A DNA stretch of 22,692 nucleotides. Origin: a virus. The stretch is taken from the IMG/VR virus record IMGVR_UViG_3300027971_000238, positions 1 to 22,692 of that record; one strand, written 5' to 3'. Made by a program: the position numbers and the translations under genes. This document shows positions 6,829-13,120 of the stretch, piece by piece; position 1 is the first letter of the stretch; each line of letters opens with the position of its first letter. The notes below the pieces were generated by a model. The model searched no databases and was not told the DNA's origin. It worked only from the letters and a program-made list of their open reading frames with translations.

Positions 6829-7263
6829 TTATTTCTTTTTAAATTGTTTAAACAATTCTTCTGTTGTTCTTGTATCGTTTAATTTATCTGAGTAATTCCA
6901 AACATAAGGGTTATTTTTGATCCATTCTCCAAATTCAATAGCTTCACTATACATTCTTTCAGCTTGCCATTTAGCACCTTTACACCAATTAGTTACTTCA
7001 CTGTAAATAACTGTAGATTTATCTTTAGAGAATAATGAAACCCAATCGTTGTAATCATAACCTAATGCTTTACAAGCAGCTTCTTCAAGTTCTTCAAGTG
7101 TTTCTTGTTTAGGTTCAACGTAACCATCTTTTAATCTCATATAGTTAACTGCTCTTTGTTTAGCCTCATCTGAGACTTCTAATGGTCCACAATCACAAGT
7201 TGTAGTATGACCACAATAACATTTTATTTGTTCTTCTTTTGGAATGATGATTTTATATTTCAT
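6829..7263 (-). CDS. Conserved phage protein with Cys/His cluster, 144 aa
   Basis: I start this gene at the second Met (7263), giving MKYKIIIPKEEQIKCYCGHT. The longer frame to 7290 adds nine residues and overlaps the upstream gene further, and the chosen ATG overlaps the upstream stop closely. CYCGHTTTCDC near the N-terminus could bind metal. The middle contains LEEAACKALGYDYNDWVSLF, and later come WCKGAKWQAERMYSE and EFGEWI. The family is common in Bacteroidota phages as an uncharacterised protein. It is mostly helical, with no membrane segment and no assigned function. Confidence 0.75.
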   Translation of the reverse strand: MKYKIIIPKEEQIKCYCGHTTTCDCGPLEVSDEAKQRAVNYMRLKDGYVEPKQETLEELEEAACKALGYDYNDWVSLFSKDKSTVIYSEVTNWCKGAKWQAERMYSEAIEFGEWIKNNPYVWNYSDKLNDTRTTEELFKQFKKK

Positions 7264-7963
7264 AATTAAGTAATTTATTATAAACTTCAATATTTAATTT
7301 CTCTTTGTATTTTTGAGTAATATTTGTTAAATGTTTTTTCTTTTCTTTTTTGTAAGCATTATTTGCTTCTTCAATTGAATTAAAAGTTCCAATATGATTG
7401 TGAATTTTATCTGTACCTATTTGAGATTTATATCTGTTTCCTACTTTTAGTGTTCCTGTAGTTTCTTTTTTCTTTTTAAGTAAACAATTAATTTCTTTAG
7501 GAATAAAACAACAAGAACTTGGAGAATAAATCTTTTTATCAGTATTAAGTAAATCTTTATCTAATTCCCAACCTTCTATATAATTTTCCTCAAACCATTG
7601 TGCGAAGTTTTGAAAATTATACCATGAATCACAAACTTCTACATTTTCATAAGTAGAATTAAAATCTTTATATGTATAATAACATCTTTGTAACATTCCT
7701 CTCCAAATAATATATGGCTTAGTGTGCTTGCTTTTAATAGATGCTTTGTGAATACCATAACCAATATACCCAATACCAAACACAGATTTTTTATTGTTAT
7801 TTTTAATACCACCTGATACTATATTGTGATATTGAACATTTTTTACAATAGTCCCATCTTCAAACTCAATAGTACAATCATTTACTCCATTATATTCTAT
7901 TATGTGTAAATTTTCCCCATCATTATTTACCCAATATTCTCCTTGTCTATTAGTTCTTTTCAT
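7253..7963 (-). CDS. HNH-type homing endonuclease with AP2-like domain
   Basis: This 236-residue free-standing endonuclease opens with a beta-rich region (GEYWVNNDGENLHIIEYNG). The nuclease region contains WRGMLQRCY, VEVCDSWYNFQNFAQWFEEN, LDKDLL and YSPSSCCFIPKEIN, the usual order in phage HNH proteins of this type. The C-terminus, GTLKVGNRYKSQIG then HIGTFNSIEEANNAY, resembles an AP2/ERF DNA-binding domain. It has invaded a run of small phage genes, overlapping its upstream neighbour by 14 bases. It probably nicks or cuts related phage genomes lacking it. Specificity cannot be read from the sequence. Confidence 0.82.
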   Translation of the reverse strand: MKRTNRQGEYWVNNDGENLHIIEYNGVNDCTIEFEDGTIVKNVQYHNIVSGGIKNNNKKSVFGIGYIGYGIHKASIKSKHTKPYIIWRGMLQRCYYTYKDFNSTYENVEVCDSWYNFQNFAQWFEENYIEGWELDKDLLNTDKKIYSPSSCCFIPKEINCLLKKKKETTGTLKVGNRYKSQIGTDKIHNHIGTFNSIEEANNAYKKEKKKHLTNITQKYKEKLNIEVYNKLLNYEI

Positions 7964-8255
7964 CTTCTGTTTTTATTACTTCTACAAAATCAACTTCTCC
8001 ATTTTTTGAACAAAACCACTCTAAGAACTCATCATCAATAGCTTGTACACCATCTTTGATTAGCAATTTATTAGTAGTTAATATAATTTTAAAATCATAA
8101 GCGGTTATATCACCTGTTCTTGCTATAAAGTTATAAATAGTATTATAAAACCAATCGCCATTTAATCCTTCTTTAAAAGTTTGAGTATTCTCTTTAATTT
8201 TTTCAGATAAACTTACTATGTATAATTCATCATCTATTTTGTATAAATTTTTCAT
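7950..8255 (-). CDS. Conserved small Bacteroidota-phage protein
   Basis: This 101-residue protein contains DFKIILTTNKLLIKDGVQAI and then DDEFLEWFCSKNGEVDFVEV. The block KIILTT...L...DGVQAID is shared with the gene at 9339-9662 (RKIILTTDRDLIADGIEEI), so the two are divergent paralogues of a family common in Bacteroidota phages. It has no catalytic motif and the function is unknown. Its ATG overlaps the stop of the GIY-YIG gene as ATGA, and its 3' end overlaps the HNH gene. Confidence 0.78.
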   Translation of the reverse strand: MKNLYKIDDELYIVSLSEKIKENTQTFKEGLNGDWFYNTIYNFIARTGDITAYDFKIILTTNKLLIKDGVQAIDDEFLEWFCSKNGEVDFVEVIKTEDEKN

Positions 8256-8965
8256 AAGTATTTAAAATTTGTTTTGTTAGATTTTTTGTTTCTTAACATC
8301 TCCATAAAGTAGTTATAACAATATTGTTCTTTATGATGATTTTCCCAAGCTTCTCTTGCACAGTTAAAAACTTTATTGGTAATGATGTTAATAACTTTCT
8401 TAGATTTATGATTATTAATTCCTTTCAATTTTTCACGTACTTCAATCCTTTTAGATGGATTATTATCTCCAATCATATCTTCTCTAGTTCTTTCTTTTTG
8501 AGATAAACTCATTTTATCAAGAGATTCTTGAGTGTGTTTATATCCTTTTCTAGATTCTCTCATTTTTGATTTAGTTTCTTCACTAAAGGTTTTACCATAC
8601 CAAAAACACTTTTCTCCTTTATTTGATTCAGATATTTTATTTCTTGTTTCCTCAGAGTGTAAATGCTTTTTATCTTTTGTACTAGTTAGACACAAGTTTA
8701 ACCCTTTACTGGATTCTAAAACATTATATTGTTCTTGCCAATATCTTTCTCTTTCATTAATAAAATCAACAAGACATTCTTCTATTGTTTCAAAAATATG
8801 ATTCTCAACACCATATTTAACAAAACTATTATACAGTTTAACTTGTTTTTTACTTTTGTTAAGTGTTTTATAGGAAGTGAATCTTCTTTTAATATCAACA
8901 GATTGTCCTATGTAAACTTTACCACTAGGTGATGTGATTTTATATATTCCACATACCTTACTCAT
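8252..8965 (-). CDS. GIY-YIG homing endonuclease
   Basis: This 237-residue enzyme has the GIY motif at residues 6-8 (CGIYKITS), YIG at 18-20 (KVYIGQS), the catalytic Arg in DIKRRF near 27, and a downstream Glu in INERERYWQEQYN. The linker carries NUMOD3-like repeats (HSEETRNKISESNKGE, FSEETKSKMRESRKGY, TQESLDKMS), which bind DNA in the minor groove. The C-terminus (KVINIITNKVFNCAREAW) resembles a NUMOD1/IENR helix-turn-helix. It is free-standing rather than intron-borne. Its start overlaps the end of the ribbon-helix-helix gene by 8 bases, so both are read from the promoter at 9114-9145. Confidence 0.92.
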   Translation of the reverse strand: MSKVCGIYKITSPSGKVYIGQSVDIKRRFTSYKTLNKSKKQVKLYNSFVKYGVENHIFETIEECLVDFINERERYWQEQYNVLESSKGLNLCLTSTKDKKHLHSEETRNKISESNKGEKCFWYGKTFSEETKSKMRESRKGYKHTQESLDKMSLSQKERTREDMIGDNNPSKRIEVREKLKGINNHKSKKVINIITNKVFNCAREAWENHHKEQYCYNYFMEMLRNKKSNKTNFKYL

Positions 8966-9095
8966 CTTTAAGTTCTTTTATTAAAGTTAATCTAATGTAA
9001 GAAGACAAAGATAAACCTAGTGATTTAGCTTTTTGTTGTAGTTTTTCTTTTAATTCTGAGTCTACTCTAATCAGAATATCTTTTTCTTTTATCAT
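8958..9095 (-). CDS. Ribbon-helix-helix DNA-binding protein, 45 aa
   Basis: This short protein opens MIKEKDILIRVDSELKEKLQ, then QKAKSLGLSLSSYIRLTLIK and a short acidic end. A single beta strand (DILIRVD) is followed by two helices with the LGLSLSSYIR turn, the classic Arc/MetJ/RelB-antitoxin ribbon-helix-helix layout. It would dimerise and bind DNA. It is the first gene after the promoter and overlaps the GIY-YIG gene (ATGAGTAA), so it may repress its own promoter and thus the endonuclease. No toxin-like partner is evident. Confidence 0.8.
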   Translation of the reverse strand: MIKEKDILIRVDSELKEKLQQKAKSLGLSLSSYIRLTLIKELKDE

Positions 9096-9113
9096 GATAA
9101 TATATCTATACTA

Positions 9114-9145
9114 CAAATATACTACATTTTAAATAGAATTGCAAC
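9114..9145 (-). promoter_or_regulatory. Bacteroidota-type promoter for the RHH/GIY-YIG pair
   Basis: On the minus strand GTTG, a 20-base spacer, then TATATTTG, an exact TAnnTTTG box. The predicted start is about 10 bases before the ATG at 9095. The architecture, including the GTTG variant, is identical to the site at 5889-5920. Confidence 0.68.
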
Positions 9146-9154
9146 TTTTTAATG

Positions 9155-9346
9155 TTAAATAATTGTTAATTTTGAATAAGTAAAATTTAATAGTTCCCAA
9201 ATATTTATTTCAGATTTTGTATAATCATTATCATATTCTCCAATCCAAACATAAATACATATATTTCCTTCCGTATTAAATGATTGAACTCTAGGATTTG
9301 AAACAAGCATTATTTCATTTAAGTAGTTTGCTAATAATTTATACAT
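9155..9346 (-). CDS. Small hypothetical protein, 63 aa
   Basis: This unrecognised short protein opens MYKLLANYLNEIMLVSNPRV and has a beta-like centre (NICIYVWIGEYDND) and a helical end. Its ATG overlaps the end of the upstream gene by 8 bases (9339-9346), which supports it as a real downstream member of that operon. It is the last gene before the RHH promoter. Confidence 0.6.
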   Translation of the reverse strand: MYKLLANYLNEIMLVSNPRVQSFNTEGNICIYVWIGEYDNDYTKSEINIWELLNFTYSKLTII

Positions 9347-9662
9347 TGTTTAAATCTTTAATTATTTTTAATAACTCATCTTCTGAAATCTCCTCTATTC
9401 CATCAGCAATCAAATCTCGGTCTGTTGTTAGGATGATTTTCCTCCAATAATCAGGTAACATTTCAGTTCCATTATGTTTAGATATTATACCACTTGGACT
9501 ACAATACCAATCTCCTTCTTTAACTTCTTCATCAGAAGTGATGTAGATGTTTTGACCATTGATAGTATTTTTACTAAAATTCAAATCACATAAAACTAAA
9601 CCTGAATTTCCTAAATGTAACCTACTTGGTTTATCTGTTGGTAATATGTGTATGTTTTTCAT
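9339..9662 (-). CDS. Conserved small Bacteroidota-phage protein
   Basis: I start this gene at the ATG at 9662 (MKNIHILPTDKPSRLHLG); a Met six codons upstream lies within the preceding gene. The protein has 107 residues with INGQNIYITSDEEVKEGDWY in the middle and RKIILTTDRDLIADGIEEI near the end. From memory, proteins opening MKNIHILPTDKPSRL are very common in Bacteroidota phages and have no known function. It shares the KIILTT...DG block with the gene at 7950-8255. Confidence 0.85.
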   Translation of the reverse strand: MKNIHILPTDKPSRLHLGNSGLVLCDLNFSKNTINGQNIYITSDEEVKEGDWYCSPSGIISKHNGTEMLPDYWRKIILTTDRDLIADGIEEISEDELLKIIKDLNNV

Positions 9663-9663
9663 T

Positions 9664-10035
9664 TTATTTATTTTTAACAATTTCTATTAATTTATTTAGA
9701 CAAGCAAGTTCTGCTTCTTCGTAGGTATGGAAATATGCTGCATATTGAGTTGAAGTATGTTCACCTGATAACACCCAACAAAATGTGGATTTATTACCTA
9801 ATTCCATTGTTACCCAAGAATACAATCCATAATTCTCTCTAAACCATTTAAATGCTTGTGAGTAAGTTGGTGCTGAAATATAACTACCTAATTTAAATTC
9901 TGAGTTGTATTTTTTTGGTGCTGAATAGTCATTTGAGAATTTACCATAAACAGTGTAATATGATATACAAGGTTCATCAAATCCTAATTCTTTTAAAGCT
10001 AATGATGGTTCGTAAGGAGTAAATTCTTTAGTCAT
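9664..10035 (-). CDS. Conserved Bacteroidota-phage protein, 123 aa
   Basis: The N-terminus reads TPYEPSLALKELGFDEPCIS. The centre has SAPTYSQAFKWFRENYGLYSW and the C-terminus YEEAELACLNKLIEIV. These three blocks define a family that I recognise as common in Bacteroidota phages and mobile elements, with no assigned function. It is predicted soluble, with alpha and beta parts. Its stop abuts the next start. Confidence 0.85.
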   Translation of the reverse strand: MTKEFTPYEPSLALKELGFDEPCISYYTVYGKFSNDYSAPKKYNSEFKLGSYISAPTYSQAFKWFRENYGLYSWVTMELGNKSTFCWVLSGEHTSTQYAAYFHTYEEAELACLNKLIEIVKNK

Positions 10036-10040
10036 TTTAT

Positions 10041-10307
10041 TTAATATTTTAAACTGTTTAAAACTTGTCTTTTTCTAATTAATCTTGATTGAATATATTT
10101 TCCATAATCAATATTGTCAGCATCAGTTTCATTTTTAAGCCAAATCCATCTTAAATCTTTTTCATCAAGTTCATCATCAACTGAAACAAACCTAATATAA
10201 GGTAATACTTCATCATCAGATTTATCATAATCAAGTTTAAAATTCATTGATTCTGCTAAAGTTATTATTTCTTCTTTTTTCATATTATTTAATTTAAACT
10301 TTATCAT
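10041..10307 (-). CDS. Small hypothetical protein, 88 aa
   Basis: This unrecognised protein is acidic in the middle (SDDEVLPYIRFVSVDDELDE), includes DLRWIWLKNETDADNIDYGK and ends basic (SRLIRKRQVLNSL). An internal Met at residue 9 (MKKEEIITLAESMNFKL) could be the true start, since the first ATG lies inside the upstream gene. It has no recognisable motif and belongs to the leftward operon of small genes. Confidence 0.65.
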   Translation of the reverse strand: MIKFKLNNMKKEEIITLAESMNFKLDYDKSDDEVLPYIRFVSVDDELDEKDLRWIWLKNETDADNIDYGKYIQSRLIRKRQVLNSLKY

Positions 10308-10533
10308 CTAAGAATATTCCAGGAGGATCAAAACTAATAACAGCACTATAGAGCTTACCTTTAATTGAATTTACTCTATTAAGTAATTGTTCCAACTCTT
10401 CAAAAGTGTTTAATTCTATTTTAACTAGTTCATATGGTGGATACTTTCTATTAGGAAGTTCTTCTATTTTAGCACCAACTTCTACTAATACTTTATCATC
10501 ATGTTCGTGATTAAAATCTATTTCAAATATCAT
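10294..10533 (-). CDS. Small hypothetical protein, 79 aa
   Basis: This unrecognised acidic protein has beta-like segments (MIFEIDFNHEHDDKVLVEVG) followed by TFEELEQLLNRVNSIKGKLY and a final beta segment with DPPGIFLDD. The alternating strand-helix pattern suggests a small ferredoxin-like fold. It overlaps the downstream gene by 14 bases and starts 12 bases after the radical-SAM gene ends. Confidence 0.65.
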   Translation of the reverse strand: MIFEIDFNHEHDDKVLVEVGAKIEELPNRKYPPYELVKIELNTFEELEQLLNRVNSIKGKLYSAVISFDPPGIFLDDKV

Positions 10534-10545
10534 ATTGTTTTATTT

Positions 10546-11403
10546 TTAAAATATATATCTTATTGTATTCCAGTTAATTATTTTATTATGTAATTCAGTC
10601 CATTGATTAATATAATCACGTTTTAAATCATGTTTATATCTAATATTATCTCCACCATATTGTGAGATTTTAGATTCTTGATTTTCTGGAGTCCATAATA
10701 ATTCTTCACCTGTTAATTCAGCATTTACATTATAATGATGTTTGTGTTTATTATGTGTAAGAAATATAACTTCACATTTAACTATATCTTTATAATCTAC
10801 ATATGTATTAACCATGTGAAATAAATCTTCATAATCTTCTAACCAATTATCATAAACAACAACAGGACTAAAGTTTATGTGTACATCATAACCAGCATCT
10901 ATAAAAGCATCAATAGCTTTGATTCTATCAATTATTTTAGATGTGTTAGGTTCTAACTTATCTGAGATATTTTGAGGCATTAAACTGAATCTAATGCGTA
11001 TTTTACCTTCAGGATTATAGTTTATTAGATTTACATTAACATACTTAGTAGCAAATGAACCCATAGCTATTGGATGTTGTTTAAAGAAATCAAATATCTT
11101 TTCCCATTTATGATATTTAGCATGTAAAGCAAAATCTTCATTACAAGATATATCATAAGTAATATAATCTGAATGAGTTTGATTAGGTTTATCTACATTA
11201 ATAAACATAGAATGATTATTAATTTCAGTTAATATATCCATAGTATTTTTTGCTATATCTAAACCTACAGGTTTATGTCTTTTCATATAACAATAAGTAC
11301 AATTATATAAACAACCATGACCAAAGCTAGGACTAATAAAATCAGTACTACGACCTGATGGTCTAATTATCATAGATTTTCTTTTAACTTTTTCAATCAT
11401 CAT
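10546..11403 (-). CDS. splB: Radical SAM, spore photoproduct lyase-like DNA repair enzyme
   Basis: This 285-residue protein has a radical-SAM cluster motif CxxxCxxC in GCLYNCTYCYM (Cys31, Cys35, Cys38), which binds the 4Fe-4S centre that cleaves S-adenosylmethionine. The overall pattern (FGHGCLYNC, later MGSFATKYVN, IRIRFSLMPQ, GYDVHINFSPVVVYDNW) is that of spore photoproduct lyase (SplB). That family repairs the UV-made thymine dimer 5-thyminyl-5,6-dihydrothymine. Cys87 in YDISCNEDFALH aligns by context with the catalytic H-donor Cys of SPL (EASCTSD-like). It is somewhat shorter than bacterial SPLs. It overlaps the upstream gene as ATGA. The substrate in a phage is inferred and could be another photoproduct. 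Confidence 0.85.
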   Translation of the reverse strand: MMIEKVKRKSMIIRPSGRSTDFISPSFGHGCLYNCTYCYMKRHKPVGLDIAKNTMDILTEINNHSMFINVDKPNQTHSDYITYDISCNEDFALHAKYHKWEKIFDFFKQHPIAMGSFATKYVNVNLINYNPEGKIRIRFSLMPQNISDKLEPNTSKIIDRIKAIDAFIDAGYDVHINFSPVVVYDNWLEDYEDLFHMVNTYVDYKDIVKCEVIFLTHNKHKHHYNVNAELTGEELLWTPENQESKISQYGGDNIRYKHDLKRDYINQWTELHNKIINWNTIRYIF

Positions 11404-11648
11404 AAATGTGTATCTAATAATTTAAGTATGTTTAACCAATTCTTTTTAGTTTTAAAATAAATTTCCATTGTACTAGCACCTGCTTTTTCTCTTAGTAGAT
11501 AAATATCTATACCATATAAATCTGTATCATCTTTATAAGCATAGTATCCTAAAAAATCTATTTGATTAAATGAAAACATAACATAACCATCTATATAAAT
11601 TTTTATTCTACCATTAAATATTTTTAAATCGTAAGTATGTTTTGTCAT
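11400..11648 (-). CDS. Small hypothetical protein upstream of the SPL gene
   Basis: This 82-residue, largely beta protein (HTYDLKIFNGRIKIYIDGYV, then DIYLLREKAGASTMEIYF) is unrecognised. It is the first gene after the tmRNA. A TAACAATT motif lies 9 bases before its ATG. Its TGA overlaps the start of the SPL-like gene, so expression of the repair enzyme may be coupled to it. Confidence 0.7.
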   Translation of the reverse strand: MTKHTYDLKIFNGRIKIYIDGYVMFSFNQIDFLGYYAYKDDTDLYGIDIYLLREKAGASTMEIYFKTKKNWLNILKLLDTHL

Positions 11649-11656
11649 ATTAATTT

Positions 11657-11664
11657 AATTGTTA
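11657..11664 (-). repeat. TAACAATT upstream motif
   Basis: Minus-strand context AATTATTAACAATTAAATTA, between the tmRNA 3' end and the ATG at 11648. It is one of seven copies of the same element. Confidence 0.55.
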
Positions 11665-11671
11665 ATAATTG

Positions 11672-12058
11672 TGGAGCTGGAGGGAATTGAACCCTCGTAT
11701 TCCCTAAAATACTTTATAAATTTCTACAAGTTTAGTTAGTTATTTCTACAACTAACAAAATATTGACTTTTAGCTATTATTCAAGTGAATGTCAACAAGT
11801 TCTCTAGTTTTATTTACAGTTAAACTTCTGTTTGCTAATCTAGGCAGCTAACTCTAGTTCCTGTTCAGCTACAGGCGTTAAATTAATAACTTTTGCAGAA
11901 GCTTTTCTAGAAGGGTACAAATCTGCAATTGTACCAACTTCATTTGTAATAGTGTTTCCATCTATACTCACCAACTAATATTTTAATAGCACACGTTAGT
12001 AGGCAATGCTATACTTGCTTAATATAATCTATGATAGGGAGCAAATCCTGGCAGCCCC
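11672..12058 (-). ncRNA. ssrA: Phage-encoded tmRNA (transfer-messenger RNA)
   Basis: This 387-nt one-piece tmRNA rescues stalled ribosomes and tags the nascent peptide for degradation. The 5' end GGGGCTG pairs with 3' CAGCTCC over 7 bp, including the G3-U70 pair that directs alanine charging; the discriminator is A and CCA is not encoded. The T-arm is GAGGG-TTCAATT-CCCTC. The tag frame ends AEQELELAA (codons at 11843-11869) followed by TAG, matching the usual LAA ending. The resume codon is not certain. Upstream, GGTACAA/TTGTACC forms a helix of the first pseudoknot region. GTTAGTT/AACTAAC and other helices follow the tag. It lies between small phage genes just after a terminator. Confidence 0.93.
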
Positions 12059-12061
12059 ATA

Positions 12062-12094
12062 TAAAAACTAGTTGTAGTTTAAGGTACAACTAGT
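12062..12094 (-). terminator. Intrinsic terminator just before the tmRNA
   Basis: A perfect 10-bp stem (ACTAGTTGTA with TACAACTAGT) with an 8-base loop is followed on the minus strand by TTTTTATAT. The tmRNA 5' end is only 4 bases further on, so the hairpin could instead help 5' processing if transcription reads through. Confidence 0.75.
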
Positions 12095-12108
12095 AAAACC
12101 TATTTAAA

Positions 12109-12363
12109 TTAGTCTTTTATTGAAAATCCTAAAAGTAATAAATATACAAGCAATATTGCTATTGATACAATTACAATTAAATTTACATAAGGTACAAAAC
12201 TTAATACAGTTAAAACTTTATACCATTTTTTACGTTTGTAATATTGATACATTGTATAAGGATATTTAATTCCTCTCTCAGAAATATCTCTATCTCTTTT
12301 ATTTATTAATTTAATAATAATAAAAGAAAATACAAGACAAATAAAATATATAGTTGTTGCCAT
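12109..12363 (-). CDS. Two-helix membrane protein, 84 aa
   Basis: Residues 3-20 (TTIYFICLVFSFIIIKLI) and about 50-78 (VLTVLSFVPYVNLIVIVSIA and onward) are hydrophobic helices joined by a basic loop (NKRDRDISERGIKYPYTMYQ, then YYKRKKW). The charge pattern puts the loop in the cytoplasm. The function is unknown. A holin-like or superinfection-exclusion role is possible but not shown. It is the last gene before the terminator preceding the tmRNA. Confidence 0.7.
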   Translation of the reverse strand: MATTIYFICLVFSFIIIKLINKRDRDISERGIKYPYTMYQYYKRKKWYKVLTVLSFVPYVNLIVIVSIAILLVYLLLLGFSIKD

Positions 12364-12365
12364 AA

Positions 12366-12548
12366 TTAATTTTTATTAATAGTTACATCTGCAATTGTTT
12401 TACCATAAATATCCCAAGCTAATTCTCTAGCTTTTTGTAATAATTTATGTTCAGGTAAAATATTATTAAAATCATCTCTTATAAAGTCATCTTTAGTATT
12501 TATTCTATGTGATACTTTAGATTCTTTGATTGTTATTACTATTACCAT
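12366..12548 (-). CDS. Small hypothetical protein, 60 aa
   Basis: This unrecognised protein opens MVIVITIKESKVSHRINTKD, then has a helical part LPEHKLLQKARELAWDIYG. It starts 7 bases inside the end of the upstream gene (12542-12548) and ends 2 bases before the membrane-protein gene, so it fits the operon. There are no motifs to suggest a role. Confidence 0.6.
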   Translation of the reverse strand: MVIVITIKESKVSHRINTKDDFIRDDFNNILPEHKLLQKARELAWDIYGKTIADVTINKN

Positions 12549-12736
12549 GTTGGTCTAATTGTACTTGCTCCTACTAATATATGACTTTCTTGTGAATGGT
12601 ATCTACCAAAAGTTAATCTATTAGTTTTTAGTTTATCCATAAATTGTTTTTTAGACAGTTTTGAGGTTACTGTCAAGTTACCTGGTTCATCATCAATTCT
12701 AAACTGATGATAACCTTTTTTTATTTCCTTTGCCAT
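12542..12736 (-). CDS. Small hypothetical protein, 64 aa
   Basis: This unrecognised basic protein contains KKGYHQFRIDDEPGNLTVTS, then LSKKQFMDKLKTNRLTFGRY. A two-strand opening followed by a helix is likely. Its ATG shares a base with the stop of the DnaA-like gene (12736), which suggests coupled translation and possibly a shared process. Confidence 0.62.
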   Translation of the reverse strand: MAKEIKKGYHQFRIDDEPGNLTVTSKLSKKQFMDKLKTNRLTFGRYHSQESHILVGASTIRPTW

Positions 12737-13062
12737 TATAATTTACCCATTGAAAGGTAGTAATTTTCATCAAAACCATAACCTAATCTTTGGTTACAGT
12801 AATCAATTTTGTTTTTAAATTCTGGTAATTTGATATTTTCATAAGTTGCTATAGCATGACTAATAGATGATCTTCTAATCACATTATTTAATGCTTCAAC
12901 TATTTGATGTTGATAATAACCATAATTAGTAGCTAGTATAGCAAATGCAGCTCTAGCTTCAATTATTTGCCTTTTTCTACATTTAGAGGTTAAATCTTTA
13001 TCTTTAACATTAAATACTTCAATTACTAGTTTTTTAATTTGATTTAATTCTGCTTTTATCAT
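12736..13062 (-). CDS. DnaA domain IV-like DNA-binding protein
   Basis: This 108-residue protein resembles the C-terminal DNA-binding domain of the initiator DnaA: IKKLVIEVFNVKDKDLTSK, then CRKRQIIEARAAFAILATNY, then the helix-turn-helix and RRSSISHAIATYE. Compared with DnaA (...LLSKRRSRSVARPRQMAM... and GGRDHTTVLHA), the SKxRxR, ARxxxxxLA and xHA positions agree, while the RDHT signature reads RRSS. It has no AAA+ ATPase domain. Such stand-alone domains could bind DnaA-box-like sites in the phage origin or compete with host DnaA. It precedes a strong terminator region and leads a group of small genes. Confidence 0.72.
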   Translation of the reverse strand: MIKAELNQIKKLVIEVFNVKDKDLTSKCRKRQIIEARAAFAILATNYGYYQHQIVEALNNVIRRSSISHAIATYENIKLPEFKNKIDYCNQRLGYGFDENYYLSMGKL

Positions 13063-13071
13063 ATTAATGTT

Positions 13072-13109
13072 AAAAAAAGCACACTTTTATCAAGTATTAA
13101 GTGTGCTTT
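13072..13109 (-). terminator. Intrinsic terminator
   Basis: An 11-bp perfect stem (AAAGCACACTT with AAGTGTGCTTT) is followed on the minus strand by a run of T. It lies just after the stop of the 150-residue protein gene and just before the DnaA-like gene. Confidence 0.88.
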
Positions 13110-13120
13110 AAGATTAATTA

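Noticed and set aside
8324-8932. Three plus-strand open frames inside the GIY-YIG gene
   Set aside because: They are shadows of a well-supported homing endonuclease; their Phe/Leu/Ser-rich content is typical of antisense frames to Lys/Glu-rich coding sequence.
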